A DNA stretch of 9,121 nt from JANYJJ01 sp038241115 (lineage in GTDB: Bacteria > Pseudomonadota > Gammaproteobacteria > Burkholderiales > Burkholderiaceae_C). Below the pieces are notes generated by a model, which saw nothing but the letters and a program-made list of their open reading frames with translations, had not been told where the DNA came from and did no database searches. Numbering within the stretch: position 1 is the stretch's first letter; every line of letters begins with the position of its first letter. The stretch lies in the NCBI GenBank assembly GCA_038241115.1, contig JBBRGA010000138.1, forward strand, positions 1 to 9,121. Direction: 5' to 3'. The position numbers and the translations under genes are program-made. Shown piece after piece: positions 1 to 6,114 of this stretch.

Positions 1-69
1 TGGCAGGCCCGGCCATGGACCGAGCGTCTTCTGGAGCGCTTGGCAACGCTGCTGCACAGCCAGCTATAG
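1..69 (+). CDS. 3' end of a phospholipase-D-like / cardiolipin synthase gene (partial)
   Basis: The first 22 codons are open from base 1 and end at TAG (67-69). The peptide contains RPWTERLLERL and ends in SQL. The complete phospholipase-D-like protein at 6115-7401 ends with RPWTEKLAERW and the same SQL. About 13 of 22 aligned residues are identical, including the initial Trp and the RPWTE core. This is therefore the C-terminus of a paralogue, which would make phosphatidyl-transfer chemistry (cardiolipin formation) its likely role. The catalytic HKD motifs lie outside the window, so activity cannot be judged. It converges on the YihY-like gene ending at 187. The stop region CTATAG is self-complementary, so it also reads as a stop on the other strand. 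Confidence 0.72.
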   Translation, partial: WQARPWTERLLERLATLLHSQL

Positions 70-154
70 CTGCCCGCGTCGGCCGCGCAGCTTGCGCAAC
101 TCGCGCAGCGCCCAGGGAGCCAATACGCCGGCAGTCAGCCCTGCGACACCCACG

Positions 155-186
155 GTGACGAGGGTGGTGACGCGTGTGGTGACGAG
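155..186. repeat. 12-bp imperfect tandem repeat, about 2.7 copies
   Basis: Units GTGACGAGGGTG (155-166), GTGACGCGTGTG (167-178) and a partial GTGACGAG (179-186) follow one another and abut the stop codon of the minus-strand YihY-like gene. On the minus strand the unit keeps the reading frame and would encode a repeated [L/R]-V-T-T. No function is evident; slippage is the simplest origin. Confidence 0.5.
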
Positions 187-1257
187 TTAAGTGAGCGAGG
201 CGCCGGACTCAGGCTTGCTGTCTGATGCTCGTGTGTCAACAGCTGGAACCTGCCCGGCGGCTTCTTCCACGGCGGCCACCGGCTGAGCATTCGGTTCGCC
301 TGTAGACGAAGTTGTCGCCGGCGTCAGCGCCGGTGTCTTCGGCACCTCGTCCTCCGCGAGGTGGCGCATCGAACCGAAAGTCTTGGCGTAGACCCAGGTG
401 AATTCGGCCCCGATGAGGAATATCTGCGCCGAGTAGTAGACCCACACGAAAACGACGATCAGCGAGCCTGCGGCGCCAAAGGCCGAGGCCACACCACTCT
501 TGCCGATGTAGGTGCCGATGAGCACCCGCCCGACCGTGAAGAGCAATGCCGTGACGATGGCGCCGACCCAGACGTCGCGCCACTGCACCCGTACCCGCGG
601 CATGATTTTGTAGATCATCGCGAACACACCTGTGGTCAGCACGAAGCCGATGGCCATGTTGAGCAGCTGCGCCAACACTTCCCAACCGGCGAACGCACCC
701 GACCACCATTTGTCCAGCGCGGACACGGCTGCACCCATGACGAGTGAAACCATCAACAGAAATGCGATGCCCAGCACCATGCCGAACGACAGCAGACGTG
801 CGCGCACCAAGCCCCACAGACCGCCGGAGCGGTTGCGAACCGGCGCACGCCAGATCCGGTCCAGCGCATCTTGCAGCTCGCCGAACACCGAGGTCGCGCC
901 GATCAGCAACACCGCCATGCCGATCACGGTGGCGAGCACACCCTGCGCCGGCTTGTCGCTCACGCTCGCCAGGATGGCCTGGACAGCCTTGGCGGCGTCC
1001 GCACCGAGCAAAGATTGCAACTGGCCGAAAACCTCGCCACGTACCGCGTCTTCGCCAAAAACCAGCCCGGCGATCGAGATCACGACCAGCAGCAATGGGG
1101 CCATCGAAAAAACGCTGTAGTAGGACAGGGCTGCGCCCATGCTGGGCGCGTAGTCGGCCACCCAAGCGCTGGCCGCTGCCTTGACCAGCTTCAGCCATGA
1201 CGGCCGCGATTCCTTCAACGATTGCAAGCTGCCCGGCCCGACGACGGCGTCGCTCAT
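187..1257 (-). CDS. YihY/virulence factor BrkB family membrane protein (copy 1)
   Basis: This 356-residue integral inner-membrane protein belongs to the YihY/BrkB (UPF0761) family. The family signature is visible at about residues 40-57 (MGAALSYYSVFSMAPLLLVV). Roughly six hydrophobic segments follow, near 45-68, 106-127, 155-182, 197-219, 229-250 and 262-285. The tail from about 300 to 356 is Pro/Ala/Thr/Glu-rich, probably disordered and cytoplasmic. The molecular function of the family is unsettled, and the old label 'ribonuclease BN' is a misassignment. The frame is open to a TTG at 1365, but I chose the ATG at 1255-1257 because the family homology begins after it. The ATG overlaps the TGA of a 29-codon ORF that has a good Shine-Dalgarno, while the YihY ATG itself has none, suggesting coupled translation. 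It is the last gene of a minus-strand series with a second YihY gene and a DUF3597 gene. Confidence 0.9.
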   Translation of the reverse strand: MSDAVVGPGSLQSLKESRPSWLKLVKAAASAWVADYAPSMGAALSYYSVFSMAPLLLVVISIAGLVFGEDAVRGEVFGQLQSLLGADAAKAVQAILASVSDKPAQGVLATVIGMAVLLIGATSVFGELQDALDRIWRAPVRNRSGGLWGLVRARLLSFGMVLGIAFLLMVSLVMGAAVSALDKWWSGAFAGWEVLAQLLNMAIGFVLTTGVFAMIYKIMPRVRVQWRDVWVGAIVTALLFTVGRVLIGTYIGKSGVASAFGAAGSLIVVFVWVYYSAQIFLIGAEFTWVYAKTFGSMRHLAEDEVPKTPALTPATTSSTGEPNAQPVAAVEEAAGQVPAVDTRASDSKPESGASLT

Positions 1258-1343
1258 CGCGGCACCGCCGGCATGCCGGACGCCAAGGCCTGCGGGCGGT
1301 GGACTGGCGGGCGGTCGACATGCGGGCGCGTTATTTTCTGCAT
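1254..1343 (-). CDS. 29-residue leader ORF, ATGA-coupled to the YihY-like gene
   Basis: The ATG at 1341-1343 is preceded on the minus strand by AGGAGA (1349-1354) at good spacing, the strongest ribosome-binding site in this part of the window. The ORF runs 29 codons, starts MQKITRPHVDRPP, is rich in Pro, Arg and His, and stops at TGA 1254-1256. That stop shares bases with the ATG (1255-1257) of the YihY-like protein. The arrangement fits a short upstream ORF that delivers ribosomes to the next gene, which lacks its own site. Alternatively a one-base indel in the assembly or in evolution separated a true N-terminus from the YihY frame. The peptide itself matches no family I recognise. Confidence 0.45.
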   Translation of the reverse strand: MQKITRPHVDRPPVHRPQALASGMPAVPR

Positions 1344-1446
1344 CGGGATCTCCTGAAATGGTCAAAGAAACAACCGGTCTGCCGTCGTGAATCGCAAATC
1401 ACGCACCGAGCGGCCGTGCTGGCCCAGCCAGCGTCAGAAACTGTCT

Positions 1447-2370
1447 CTACGCCTTCGCGGTAGTGAAGGGCTTGGTGGTGTCTGGCAGGCCGTTGGCCAG
1501 CCTTTCGTACTCTGAAATCACCTGCGCGCCGAGAAGCAGCAAGGTTGCAGCCAGCTCCAGACTCAGCAGCACGGCAATCGCGGTTGTCAGCGAGCCATAG
1601 ACGGTGCCGATTTGCGACAGCGTCGTGAAATACCACACCAGCAGGTGACGTGAAATCTCCCAGAGCACGGCCGCCACCACCGCGCCGACCAGCGCGTGCC
1701 GCCACGACAAGCGGCCGACGGGCATCACCATGTAGATCGAGGTCAGCACAAAGATCTCGCCGCCCAGCCCCAGCAGGTACAGCAGCGTGCCTGAAAGGCC
1801 GCTCAGCGACCAACTGCCCCACAAGAAATCGACACGCTGCGTTCCCATGACCTGCAGGCTGCCGGCCACCACAGTTACCACCAGCAGGCCGACGCCGAGG
1901 CACACGATGTAGACGTACGGGATGACGGCTGAGACGAAAAAACGCCTGCGACGAATGACCACGCGGTGATGGAATATCACCGACATGGCGTTCTCAAGAA
2001 CCGTGAAGGCAAGCGAACTGAAGAACAACATGCTGCCCAGCAGCACCCAACCGGCAACTTCGCGGTGGACCAGGAAAGTTGCCAGTTCCCGCACGACCGC
2101 GCTCGACTGACCGGGTATCAGCCATTCAAGATAGCGCCCCACAGTTCTCAAGAGCTCGGTCTGGTCGATGAAGTGCGACAGCGCGATGACCGTCAAGATC
2201 AACAGCGGCACAAGCGACAGCAACGCGTAATAGGCAATCGCGCCCGCCATCAACAGGCCCTGATTGGCGCGAAATGCCTTCAAGGTCTGTAGCGCAAATG
2301 CACCCGGGTGCTGCAGCAGCAGGATGGCGCGATGACCAGGGCGAAGTAGGGCGTGTCTGACGCTGCTCAC
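1447..2370 (-). CDS. YihY/virulence factor BrkB family membrane protein (copy 2)
   Basis: This 307-residue protein is a second member of the YihY/BrkB family. It shows the signature GAIAYYALLSLVPLLILTVI at residues 43-62, aligning with GAALSYYSVFSMAPLLLVVI of the neighbouring copy. Hydrophobic segments lie near 43-66, 105-126, 146-172, 193-216, 225-247 and 258-284, compatible with six membrane spans. The cytoplasmic loop at 135-143 is strongly basic (HHRVVIRRRR), as expected from the positive-inside rule. The chosen start is GTG at 2368-2370; the only upstream candidate is a poor one at 2377, and no convincing Shine-Dalgarno is visible, so the start is uncertain. It lies 86 bp downstream of the DUF3597 gene and about 100 bp upstream of the leader ORF and copy 1. 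The copies are clearly diverged, so the duplication is old. Function is unknown beyond envelope association. Confidence 0.88.
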   Translation of the reverse strand: MSSVRHALLRPGHRAILLLQHPGAFALQTLKAFRANQGLLMAGAIAYYALLSLVPLLILTVIALSHFIDQTELLRTVGRYLEWLIPGQSSAVVRELATFLVHREVAGWVLLGSMLFFSSLAFTVLENAMSVIFHHRVVIRRRRFFVSAVIPYVYIVCLGVGLLVVTVVAGSLQVMGTQRVDFLWGSWSLSGLSGTLLYLLGLGGEIFVLTSIYMVMPVGRLSWRHALVGAVVAAVLWEISRHLLVWYFTTLSQIGTVYGSLTTAIAVLLSLELAATLLLLGAQVISEYERLANGLPDTTKPFTTAKA

Positions 2371-2423
2371 TCAGCAAGACTTAAAACAAAAACCAAGTTT
2401 TTCATGCCACTCGTCTAAAGATG

Positions 2424-2456
2424 ATCAGGGGTTTATCGGCCCCGACAGGGCCTGAT
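2424..2456 (-). terminator. possible hairpin after the DUF3597 gene
   Basis: Two alternative pairings exist just past the DUF3597 stop: ATCAGG (2424-2429) with CCTGAT (2451-2456), and an inner GGCCC (2438-2442) with GGGCC (2448-2452). The two share bases, so only one can form. No T-run follows directly on the minus strand. It could be a weak terminator or attenuator between DUF3597 and the YihY-like gene. Confidence 0.3.
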
Positions 2457-2849
2457 TCACGCCTTGTGTTCGTCGGGCACCTTGCCCCCGTTTTGCGCGA
2501 GTTTTGTCATCACTTGCTTGTGCAGCCAAATGTTCATGGCGGCAGAGTCGTTCATGTCGCCATTGAAGTGGAGTTCGGTGGCGAGTGACTTTCTGGCGCC
2601 CAGGCTGCTGTCAAGGCTCAGCAACTTCATCAGATCGACGATCGAGGTGTGCCAGTTGAGTTTTTCCGGATTGCTCGCCGCTCGCTCGTTGAGGATTTGC
2701 TCCACATCGACCTGCGGCAGTGTGACTGAGGTGGCCGGCGCGGCGACCGCAACACTCGCAGGCGCGGCGTCTGGCTGGGCGGCAGGCGCTGTCACTGATG
2801 GATGGCTTGAGGGGAATATTTTGGCGAGGATGCTGCTGAAAATGCTCAT
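2457..2849 (-). CDS. DUF3597 domain-containing protein
   Basis: This 130-residue protein matches the DUF3597 family as I know it. It has a short N-terminus MSIFSSILAKIF, an Ala/Pro/Val-rich linker at about 17-43, then the domain LPQVDVEQIL (44-53), LNWHTSIVDLMKLLSLDSS (64-82), an ARK.LA.EL stretch (85-93), GDMND (97-101) and MNIWLHKQV (105-113). Length and ending (GGKVP) are normal, so this copy looks intact. The start is supported by AAAGGA about 7 bases upstream of the ATG on the minus strand. The biochemical role of the family is unknown. No signal peptide or membrane span is seen, so a cytoplasmic protein is expected. It leads the minus-strand run containing the two YihY genes. A shortened second copy is found at 8049-8324. 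Confidence 0.88.
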   Translation of the reverse strand: MSIFSSILAKIFPSSHPSVTAPAAQPDAAPASVAVAAPATSVTLPQVDVEQILNERAASNPEKLNWHTSIVDLMKLLSLDSSLGARKSLATELHFNGDMNDSAAMNIWLHKQVMTKLAQNGGKVPDEHKA

Positions 2850-2913
2850 GAATAAATCCTTTGATGTGTTGCTTGTTGCGTGGATGAAAGTGGCTTACTG
2901 CGTCGAATCGGCG

Positions 2914-2923
2914 GTAGGAACGC
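2914..2923 (-). promoter_or_regulatory. GCGTTCCTAC motif upstream of DUF3597
   Basis: On the minus strand the sequence GCAGGCGTTCCTACC lies about 65 bases upstream of the DUF3597 start. Similar sequences in the same orientation lie upstream of the DoxX (5493-5502), GlsB (6020-6031) and DUF2383 (8869-8877) genes. A shared regulatory element is an inference from this recurrence only. Confidence 0.3.
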
Positions 2924-3072
2924 CTGCAAAAAGCGACATGGCCGAGCTCGACGGGTCATAGGTTTTTTGGTTCTAAATCAATGCGGCCCAAGGCTATTGC
3001 GATGGGTGCGGGCGACTCGTCAGAAAACGGCGCGTTCGCTTGTCAGACGATCAATCCAAAACCCCAAGCGCT

Positions 3073-3102
3073 TTGCTCTCTCAAGACCAGCTACGGTAAA
3101 TA
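3073..3102 (+). promoter_or_regulatory. candidate sigma-70-type promoter for the regulator/esterase operon
   Basis: TTGCTC (3073-3078) and TAAATA (3097-3102) are separated by 18 bases. Transcription would begin near 3109, exactly where the 26-bp palindrome starts, which would suit repression by occlusion. The boxes are only approximate matches to the consensus. Confidence 0.35.
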
Positions 3103-3108
3103 TGCTCT

Positions 3109-3141
3109 AATTGGAATCTAATTAGATTCCAATTGGATTCC
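3109..3141. promoter_or_regulatory. palindromic operator with three half-sites
   Basis: Bases 3109-3134 form a perfect 26-bp inverted repeat: AATTGGAATCTAA followed by its exact complement TTAGATTCCAATT. A further direct half-site, GGATTCC (3135-3141), follows after another AATT, so GGAATC-type half-sites occur three times with AATT between them, ending at the ATG at 3142. The patch is AT-rich in a GC-rich region. Short palindromic or tandem half-sites next to a ribbon-helix-helix gene are typical autoregulatory operators of such proteins; binding is inferred. Confidence 0.75.
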
Positions 3142-3564
3142 ATGACGAATATCAAGTCGATTGAACCGCGTCAGCGCGCAGGGGAGACCGAGAAGATGAC
3201 CGTGAATGTCGGCGTGGTCGATCTTGGCCAGGTGGACTTGCTTGTGCAGGAAGGTTTCTATTCGAACCGGTCTGACCTCATGAGGACAGCACTGCGCAAC
3301 CAACTCACTTTGCACGCTGAAACGGTCAAGCAGACGGTCGCTCGGCGCACTCTGACGGTAGGCCTTCAGCACTTGAGCCGTGCCGATCTCGAGGCCGCGG
3401 TTGCGGCAGGCCAGCGTCTGCAAGTCCAAGTGGTTGGACTTGCGCGAATCGCTGACGACGTCACCCCTGAACTGGCTCTGGCAGCCATCGAATCCGTGAC
3501 AGTCCTGGGCGCATTTCAGGCCAGCAGTGCGGTTCGAAAAGCTTTGTCAGGGCGTATCCATTGA
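3142..3564 (+). CDS. CopG-like ribbon-helix-helix transcriptional regulator
   Basis: A DNA-binding regulator of 140 residues if read from ATG 3142, or 122 from ATG 3196. The ribbon-helix-helix region begins at MTVNVGVVDLGQVDLLV (a beta strand, then helix A) and continues EGFYSNRSDLMRTALRNQL, where SNRSDLMRTALR is the typical turn plus helix B. The C-terminal 80 residues (ARRTLTVGLQHLSRADLEAA, ... LARIADDVTPELALAAIESV) probably mediate oligomerisation or sensing. The ATG at 3196 has the better ribosome-binding site (AGGGGAG just upstream) and starts directly at the beta strand. The ATG at 3142 abuts the operator, and a TTG at 3133 is also in frame. The gene ends 36 bp before the esterase, suggesting one operon under self-repression. 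Intracellular PHB-depolymerase genes paired with such a regulator fit a role in controlling storage-polymer use, which is inference. Confidence 0.85.
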   Translation: MTNIKSIEPRQRAGETEKMTVNVGVVDLGQVDLLVQEGFYSNRSDLMRTALRNQLTLHAETVKQTVARRTLTVGLQHLSRADLEAAVAAGQRLQVQVVGLARIADDVTPELALAAIESVTVLGAFQASSAVRKALSGRIH

Positions 3565-3600
3565 TTCCTTCTTCCGATCTGACAACTGAGTAACTCACCC

Positions 3601-4806
3601 ATGAAAAGCCCATTCAATTTCCGTGCTGCGTCCTTCGACGCCGATGCCATCAATGAAACGATTCGCAATGCGCTGGCATCCGCCGGGCTCAGCACGACGT
3701 CAGGCCCGATGCGAACAGTGACCGATACGATCCGGCGCGCATTGCAAGCTTCTTCGATGCCCGCTACGCGCGGCGACGAGCCCGCTCGCACAGACGTGAT
3801 CGATGTCGTCGCGCGTGTTGTTGAGCGTGTCGACGAGAAGCAGCAACACGCCAGCGTTCGGCAACCCGAGCAGTCGTCGCTCGACAAGCCGCAGTCGCCT
3901 GTCAGCAGCTTTGACACTTTTGAGTACGCCAACGGTGCGGGTCAGCGCGCGTACAAACTCTACGTGCCCGCGCGGATCGAAGCCTCGCCGCCGCTCGTCG
4001 TCATGCTGCATGGCTGCACCCAGTCGGCAGACGATTTCGCATCCGGTACCCGTATGAATCGCCTTGCCGACGAGCACGGCTTCCTGGTGGTCTATCCCGA
4101 ACAGGCGGGCAGTGCGAATCCGTCGAAATGCTGGAACTGGTTCAAGGCGCAAGACCAGGTGCGCGACTCAGGAGAGCCCTCACTCATCGCCGGCATCGTG
4201 CGCGAGGTGGCTGCGGGCCTTGGCGTCGATACGCGCCGCATCTTCGTGGCAGGCCTGTCAGCCGGTGGGGCGATGGCGGTGATCCTGGGTGAAACCTACC
4301 CAGATCTGTTCAGCGGCGTCGGCGTGCACTCAGGTTTGCCGTACGGCAGTGCCCACGACATCCCGTCGGCAATGGCTGCCATGAAGGGCGGCCTTGGCAG
4401 GAGTGCGAGTCCCAAAAGCGCGCCGCGCCAAGACAAAACAGCTCGCAGCCACACCGCTCAGGCAGTTCCGACCATCGTGTTCCATGGTGACCGGGATCAC
4501 ACCGTGCAGCAAGCCAACGGCAGCGAAATCGTGCGGCAGGCGATCGATGCACACGCTGCCAGCAACGTGGACATGCCGATCAGTCAGAGCTTGCACAGCG
4601 GAACTTCCCCAGGCGGTCGAAAGTTCGGCCGCACGGTCTACGGTGATGCCGCTGGGCGGCCCTGCGTTGAGTCATGGACCGTGCACGGCGCTGGCCACGC
4701 TTGGTCGGGCGGCAGCGCAAGCGGCTCGTACACCGACGCCAGCGGACCGGATGCTTCCGCCGAAATGGTGAGATTTTTCTTGTCGCTCAGCCCTGCAGTC
4801 GCGTGA
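3601..4806 (+). CDS. PHB depolymerase family esterase (alpha/beta hydrolase)
   Basis: This 401-residue alpha/beta hydrolase is of the esterase_phd / PHB depolymerase type, which cleaves poly(3-hydroxybutyrate) or related esters. The oxyanion region is VVMLHGCTQSADDF (133-146), the nucleophile elbow GLSAGG (Ser220), the acid HGDRDHTV (probably Asp299) and the base GAGHAWSGG (His366). The Cys-Trp-Asn-Trp stretch CWNWF (177-181) is also typical. The catalytic domain begins near residue 103, and the first ~100 residues form a polar, helical, family-atypical extension. No signal peptide is seen, pointing to an intracellular enzyme rather than a secreted depolymerase. Known intracellular enzymes with an extracellular-type catalytic domain (PhaZd of Cupriavidus) are a reasonable comparison. 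It follows the regulator by 36 bp, lacks a strong Shine-Dalgarno and is probably co-transcribed. Substrate specificity cannot be read from sequence; a general carboxylesterase is possible. Confidence 0.9.
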   Translation: MKSPFNFRAASFDADAINETIRNALASAGLSTTSGPMRTVTDTIRRALQASSMPATRGDEPARTDVIDVVARVVERVDEKQQHASVRQPEQSSLDKPQSPVSSFDTFEYANGAGQRAYKLYVPARIEASPPLVVMLHGCTQSADDFASGTRMNRLADEHGFLVVYPEQAGSANPSKCWNWFKAQDQVRDSGEPSLIAGIVREVAAGLGVDTRRIFVAGLSAGGAMAVILGETYPDLFSGVGVHSGLPYGSAHDIPSAMAAMKGGLGRSASPKSAPRQDKTARSHTAQAVPTIVFHGDRDHTVQQANGSEIVRQAIDAHAASNVDMPISQSLHSGTSPGGRKFGRTVYGDAAGRPCVESWTVHGAGHAWSGGSASGSYTDASGPDASAEMVRFFLSLSPAVA

Positions 4807-4862
4807 GTGCCAAAGGTCGCTCGTACCGGCGGATGTGCCAACACGCAATCGCGGTGCTCGGC

Positions 4863-5360
4863 TCAGTAGCGTGTCAGCGCGAAGAGTCTGCGAGGTTTTG
4901 CCGAGGAAGACGTGCACCACGCGATCAACACCAAGAGCGCCACCTGAATCGGTAGACGCAGCCACAGGGACCAGGTCGGAATCGATGCAAAGAGCTCGGG
5001 CACTTGAAGCATGTAGATGTGCACCGGCGTCACTGCCAGCGTCAGCACAAAAAGGCCTATGCCGGCTGCCTTTCGCGTGCGCGAGATCAGCAGTCCGAAT
5101 GCCCCAATCAGCTCGAGCGCACCGCTGAGAAGCACCGCCTCGCGTGGCCACGGGATGTAGGGCGGCACCAGCCGCATCTCAATGTCAGTGGCAACAAAGT
5201 GGGCGATCCCGCCCAGAAAAAACCACACAAAGACAAATCCCGTGGCGGCCAAGCGGTAGCCCGACATGCTGTCGACCGCGCTTACTCCTTGCAGAGTCGT
5301 GTCGGCGATGTGGAAGTCGGTCCCGACAGCAAAAGGTCGGCGTGTGGTTTGAACGTTCAT
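4863..5360 (-). CDS. DoxX family membrane protein
   Basis: This 165-residue protein has four predicted membrane spans, near 38-57, 74-92, 97-115 and 131-149. The stretch GGIAHFVATDIEMRLVPPYI (50-69) followed by PWPREAVLLSGALELIGAFG (70-89) is characteristic of DoxX-like small inner-membrane proteins. Such proteins are linked to redox or stress processes but often have no assigned reaction. The ATG at 5358-5360 gives an unusually long hydrophilic lead of about 37 residues. GAGG lies too close to it, and an internal Met (residue 32) is an alternative start at about 5267, so the N-terminus is uncertain. The gene converges on the PHB esterase, with 56 bp between the stops and no clear shared terminator. 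A TCCTAC motif cluster lies about 130-160 bp upstream. Confidence 0.82.
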   Translation of the reverse strand: MNVQTTRRPFAVGTDFHIADTTLQGVSAVDSMSGYRLAATGFVFVWFFLGGIAHFVATDIEMRLVPPYIPWPREAVLLSGALELIGAFGLLISRTRKAAGIGLFVLTLAVTPVHIYMLQVPELFASIPTWSLWLRLPIQVALLVLIAWCTSSSAKPRRLFALTRY

Positions 5361-5482
5361 GCCTCAAGCCACAGGCCGGTGGGACGGTCTGACCCGAGGC
5401 TGTCGCAACTCGTTGCAACAAAAAGTGCGCGCATCGTTTTCCCGGTGATTTGGACTGGACGCCCGATCTTAGAGACGCCTGT

Positions 5483-5523
5483 GTAGCTGCCTGTAGGACG
5501 CCGTCGCCTGCGTCGGTAGGAGC
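5483..5523 (-). promoter_or_regulatory. cluster of CCTAC motifs upstream of the DoxX gene
   Basis: The plus strand shows GTAGC (5483), GTAGGACGCC (5493-5502) and GTAGGAGC (5516-5523). On the minus strand, which is the sense strand of DoxX, these read GGCGTCCTAC and GCTCCTAC. The intervening GACGCCGTCGC 11-mer recurs near 8888, upstream of the DUF2383 gene. A shared control element is inferred from recurrence. Confidence 0.3.
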
Positions 5524-5557
5524 TTCGACAGCAAGGCCGATTTGCAAATTCAGAGGA

Positions 5558-5591
5558 CAACAGGCCCCGTCTTGCGTCTGGGGGCCTGTTG
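5558..5591 (-). terminator. strong hairpin downstream of the GlsB-like gene
   Basis: CAACAGGCCCC (5558-5568) pairs perfectly with GGGGCCTGTTG (5581-5591): an 11-bp GC-rich stem with a 12-base loop. It begins 26 bases past the GlsB stop on the minus strand. The following minus-strand bases (TCCTCTG) contain only a poor T-tract. It probably acts as a terminator or mRNA 3' stabiliser for the GlsB-like gene. Confidence 0.6.
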
Positions 5592-5617
5592 CTTTCAATC
5601 GCTGCATCGCATCGAAC

Positions 5618-5887
5618 TCAGGTCACACGACCTCTGCGAAACATGTTGACGATGGCCAGCAAGATGACCGCGCCGACCAACGACACCAGCAGCGCGCCAA
5701 TGCTGAAGGCATCCTGATTGATTGTTGGCACTCCGATCAAAGGAGAAATCAGCCAGCCTCCCAAAAAGGCTCCGACGATGCCCACCACGACGTTCAAGAT
5801 CACGCCTTGCTGCGCGTCTGTTTTCATGATCATGCTGGCCACCCAACCGATCAGCCCACCTACTACCAACCAAATAATGAAGTTCAT
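5618..5887 (-). CDS. GlsB/YeaQ/YmgE family stress response membrane protein
   Basis: This 89-residue, very hydrophobic, glycine-rich protein has the classic transglycosylase-associated (GlsB/YeaQ/YmgE) pattern. It shows MNFIIWLVVGGLIGWVAS (1-18), then GVILNVVVGIVGAFLGGWL (28-46), and a final span ISIG..LLVSLVGAVILLAIV near 61-80 ending in a basic tail MFRRGRVT. Three short membrane spans in the inner membrane are expected. Members are commonly induced by general stress; the exact activity is not established. The frame stays open up to 6016, but the ATG at 5885-5887 is chosen because GGGGAG lies 7 bases upstream and the homology begins at MNFIIW. It is divergent from the cardiolipin-synthase-like gene, sharing a 227-bp control region, and is followed by a strong hairpin. 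Confidence 0.93.
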   Translation of the reverse strand: MNFIIWLVVGGLIGWVASMIMKTDAQQGVILNVVVGIVGAFLGGWLISPLIGVPTINQDAFSIGALLVSLVGAVILLAIVNMFRRGRVT

Positions 5888-6019
5888 AAAATTTCTCCCC
5901 GCAAATGTCAATTGATGGATTCGCTCCGCCTGAGCAGACCGGGCATTGAACCGTTCATTGCCGTGAAGATTGTTTGTTTTGGGCCGCGTCAGGGCAGCCA
6001 GTAAAGAGCGACGCATCTT

Positions 6020-6031
6020 GTAGGAAAACGC
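6020..6031 (-). promoter_or_regulatory. GCGTTTTCCTAC motif in the GlsB / cardiolipin synthase divergent region
   Basis: On the minus strand GCGTTTTCCTACAAG lies about 133 bases upstream of the GlsB start. It resembles motifs upstream of the DUF3597, DoxX and DUF2383 genes in the same orientation. It is also about 85-95 bases upstream of the divergent plus-strand cardiolipin-synthase gene, so either or both could be its target. Confidence 0.3.
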
Positions 6032-6114
6032 TCCCTCGCAAATTGCGGCACCGCGACGCGTTCAGGCGTTACCCATGGCCTACATTGGCACAACCAACAC
6101 TCAACGCAGACACC

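Noticed and set aside
85..97. Hairpin GCGCA-GCT-TGCGC between the convergent PLD and YihY genes
   Set aside because: The stem is short and lacks a T-run, and such patterns are common in GC-rich sequence.
236..1321. Long minus-strand open frame of 361 codons overlapping YihY copy 1
   Set aside because: It is a shadow frame: Arg- and Gly-rich, lacking hydrophobic spans, and fully overlapped by a clearly recognisable membrane protein in another frame.
1386..1403. Possible hairpin CGTGA ... TCACG between the two YihY genes
   Set aside because: It has only five base pairs with an 8-base loop and no T-run; it is too weak to call.
2384..2402. AAAAAC-CAA-GTTTTT inverted repeat upstream of YihY copy 2
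   Set aside because: It is made of A and T homopolymers with weak pairing, and its location upstream of the gene does not suit a terminator for it.
5450..6004. 184-codon plus-strand open frame over the GlsB gene
   Set aside because: It is antisense to the well-supported GlsB-like gene and has no recognisable domain.
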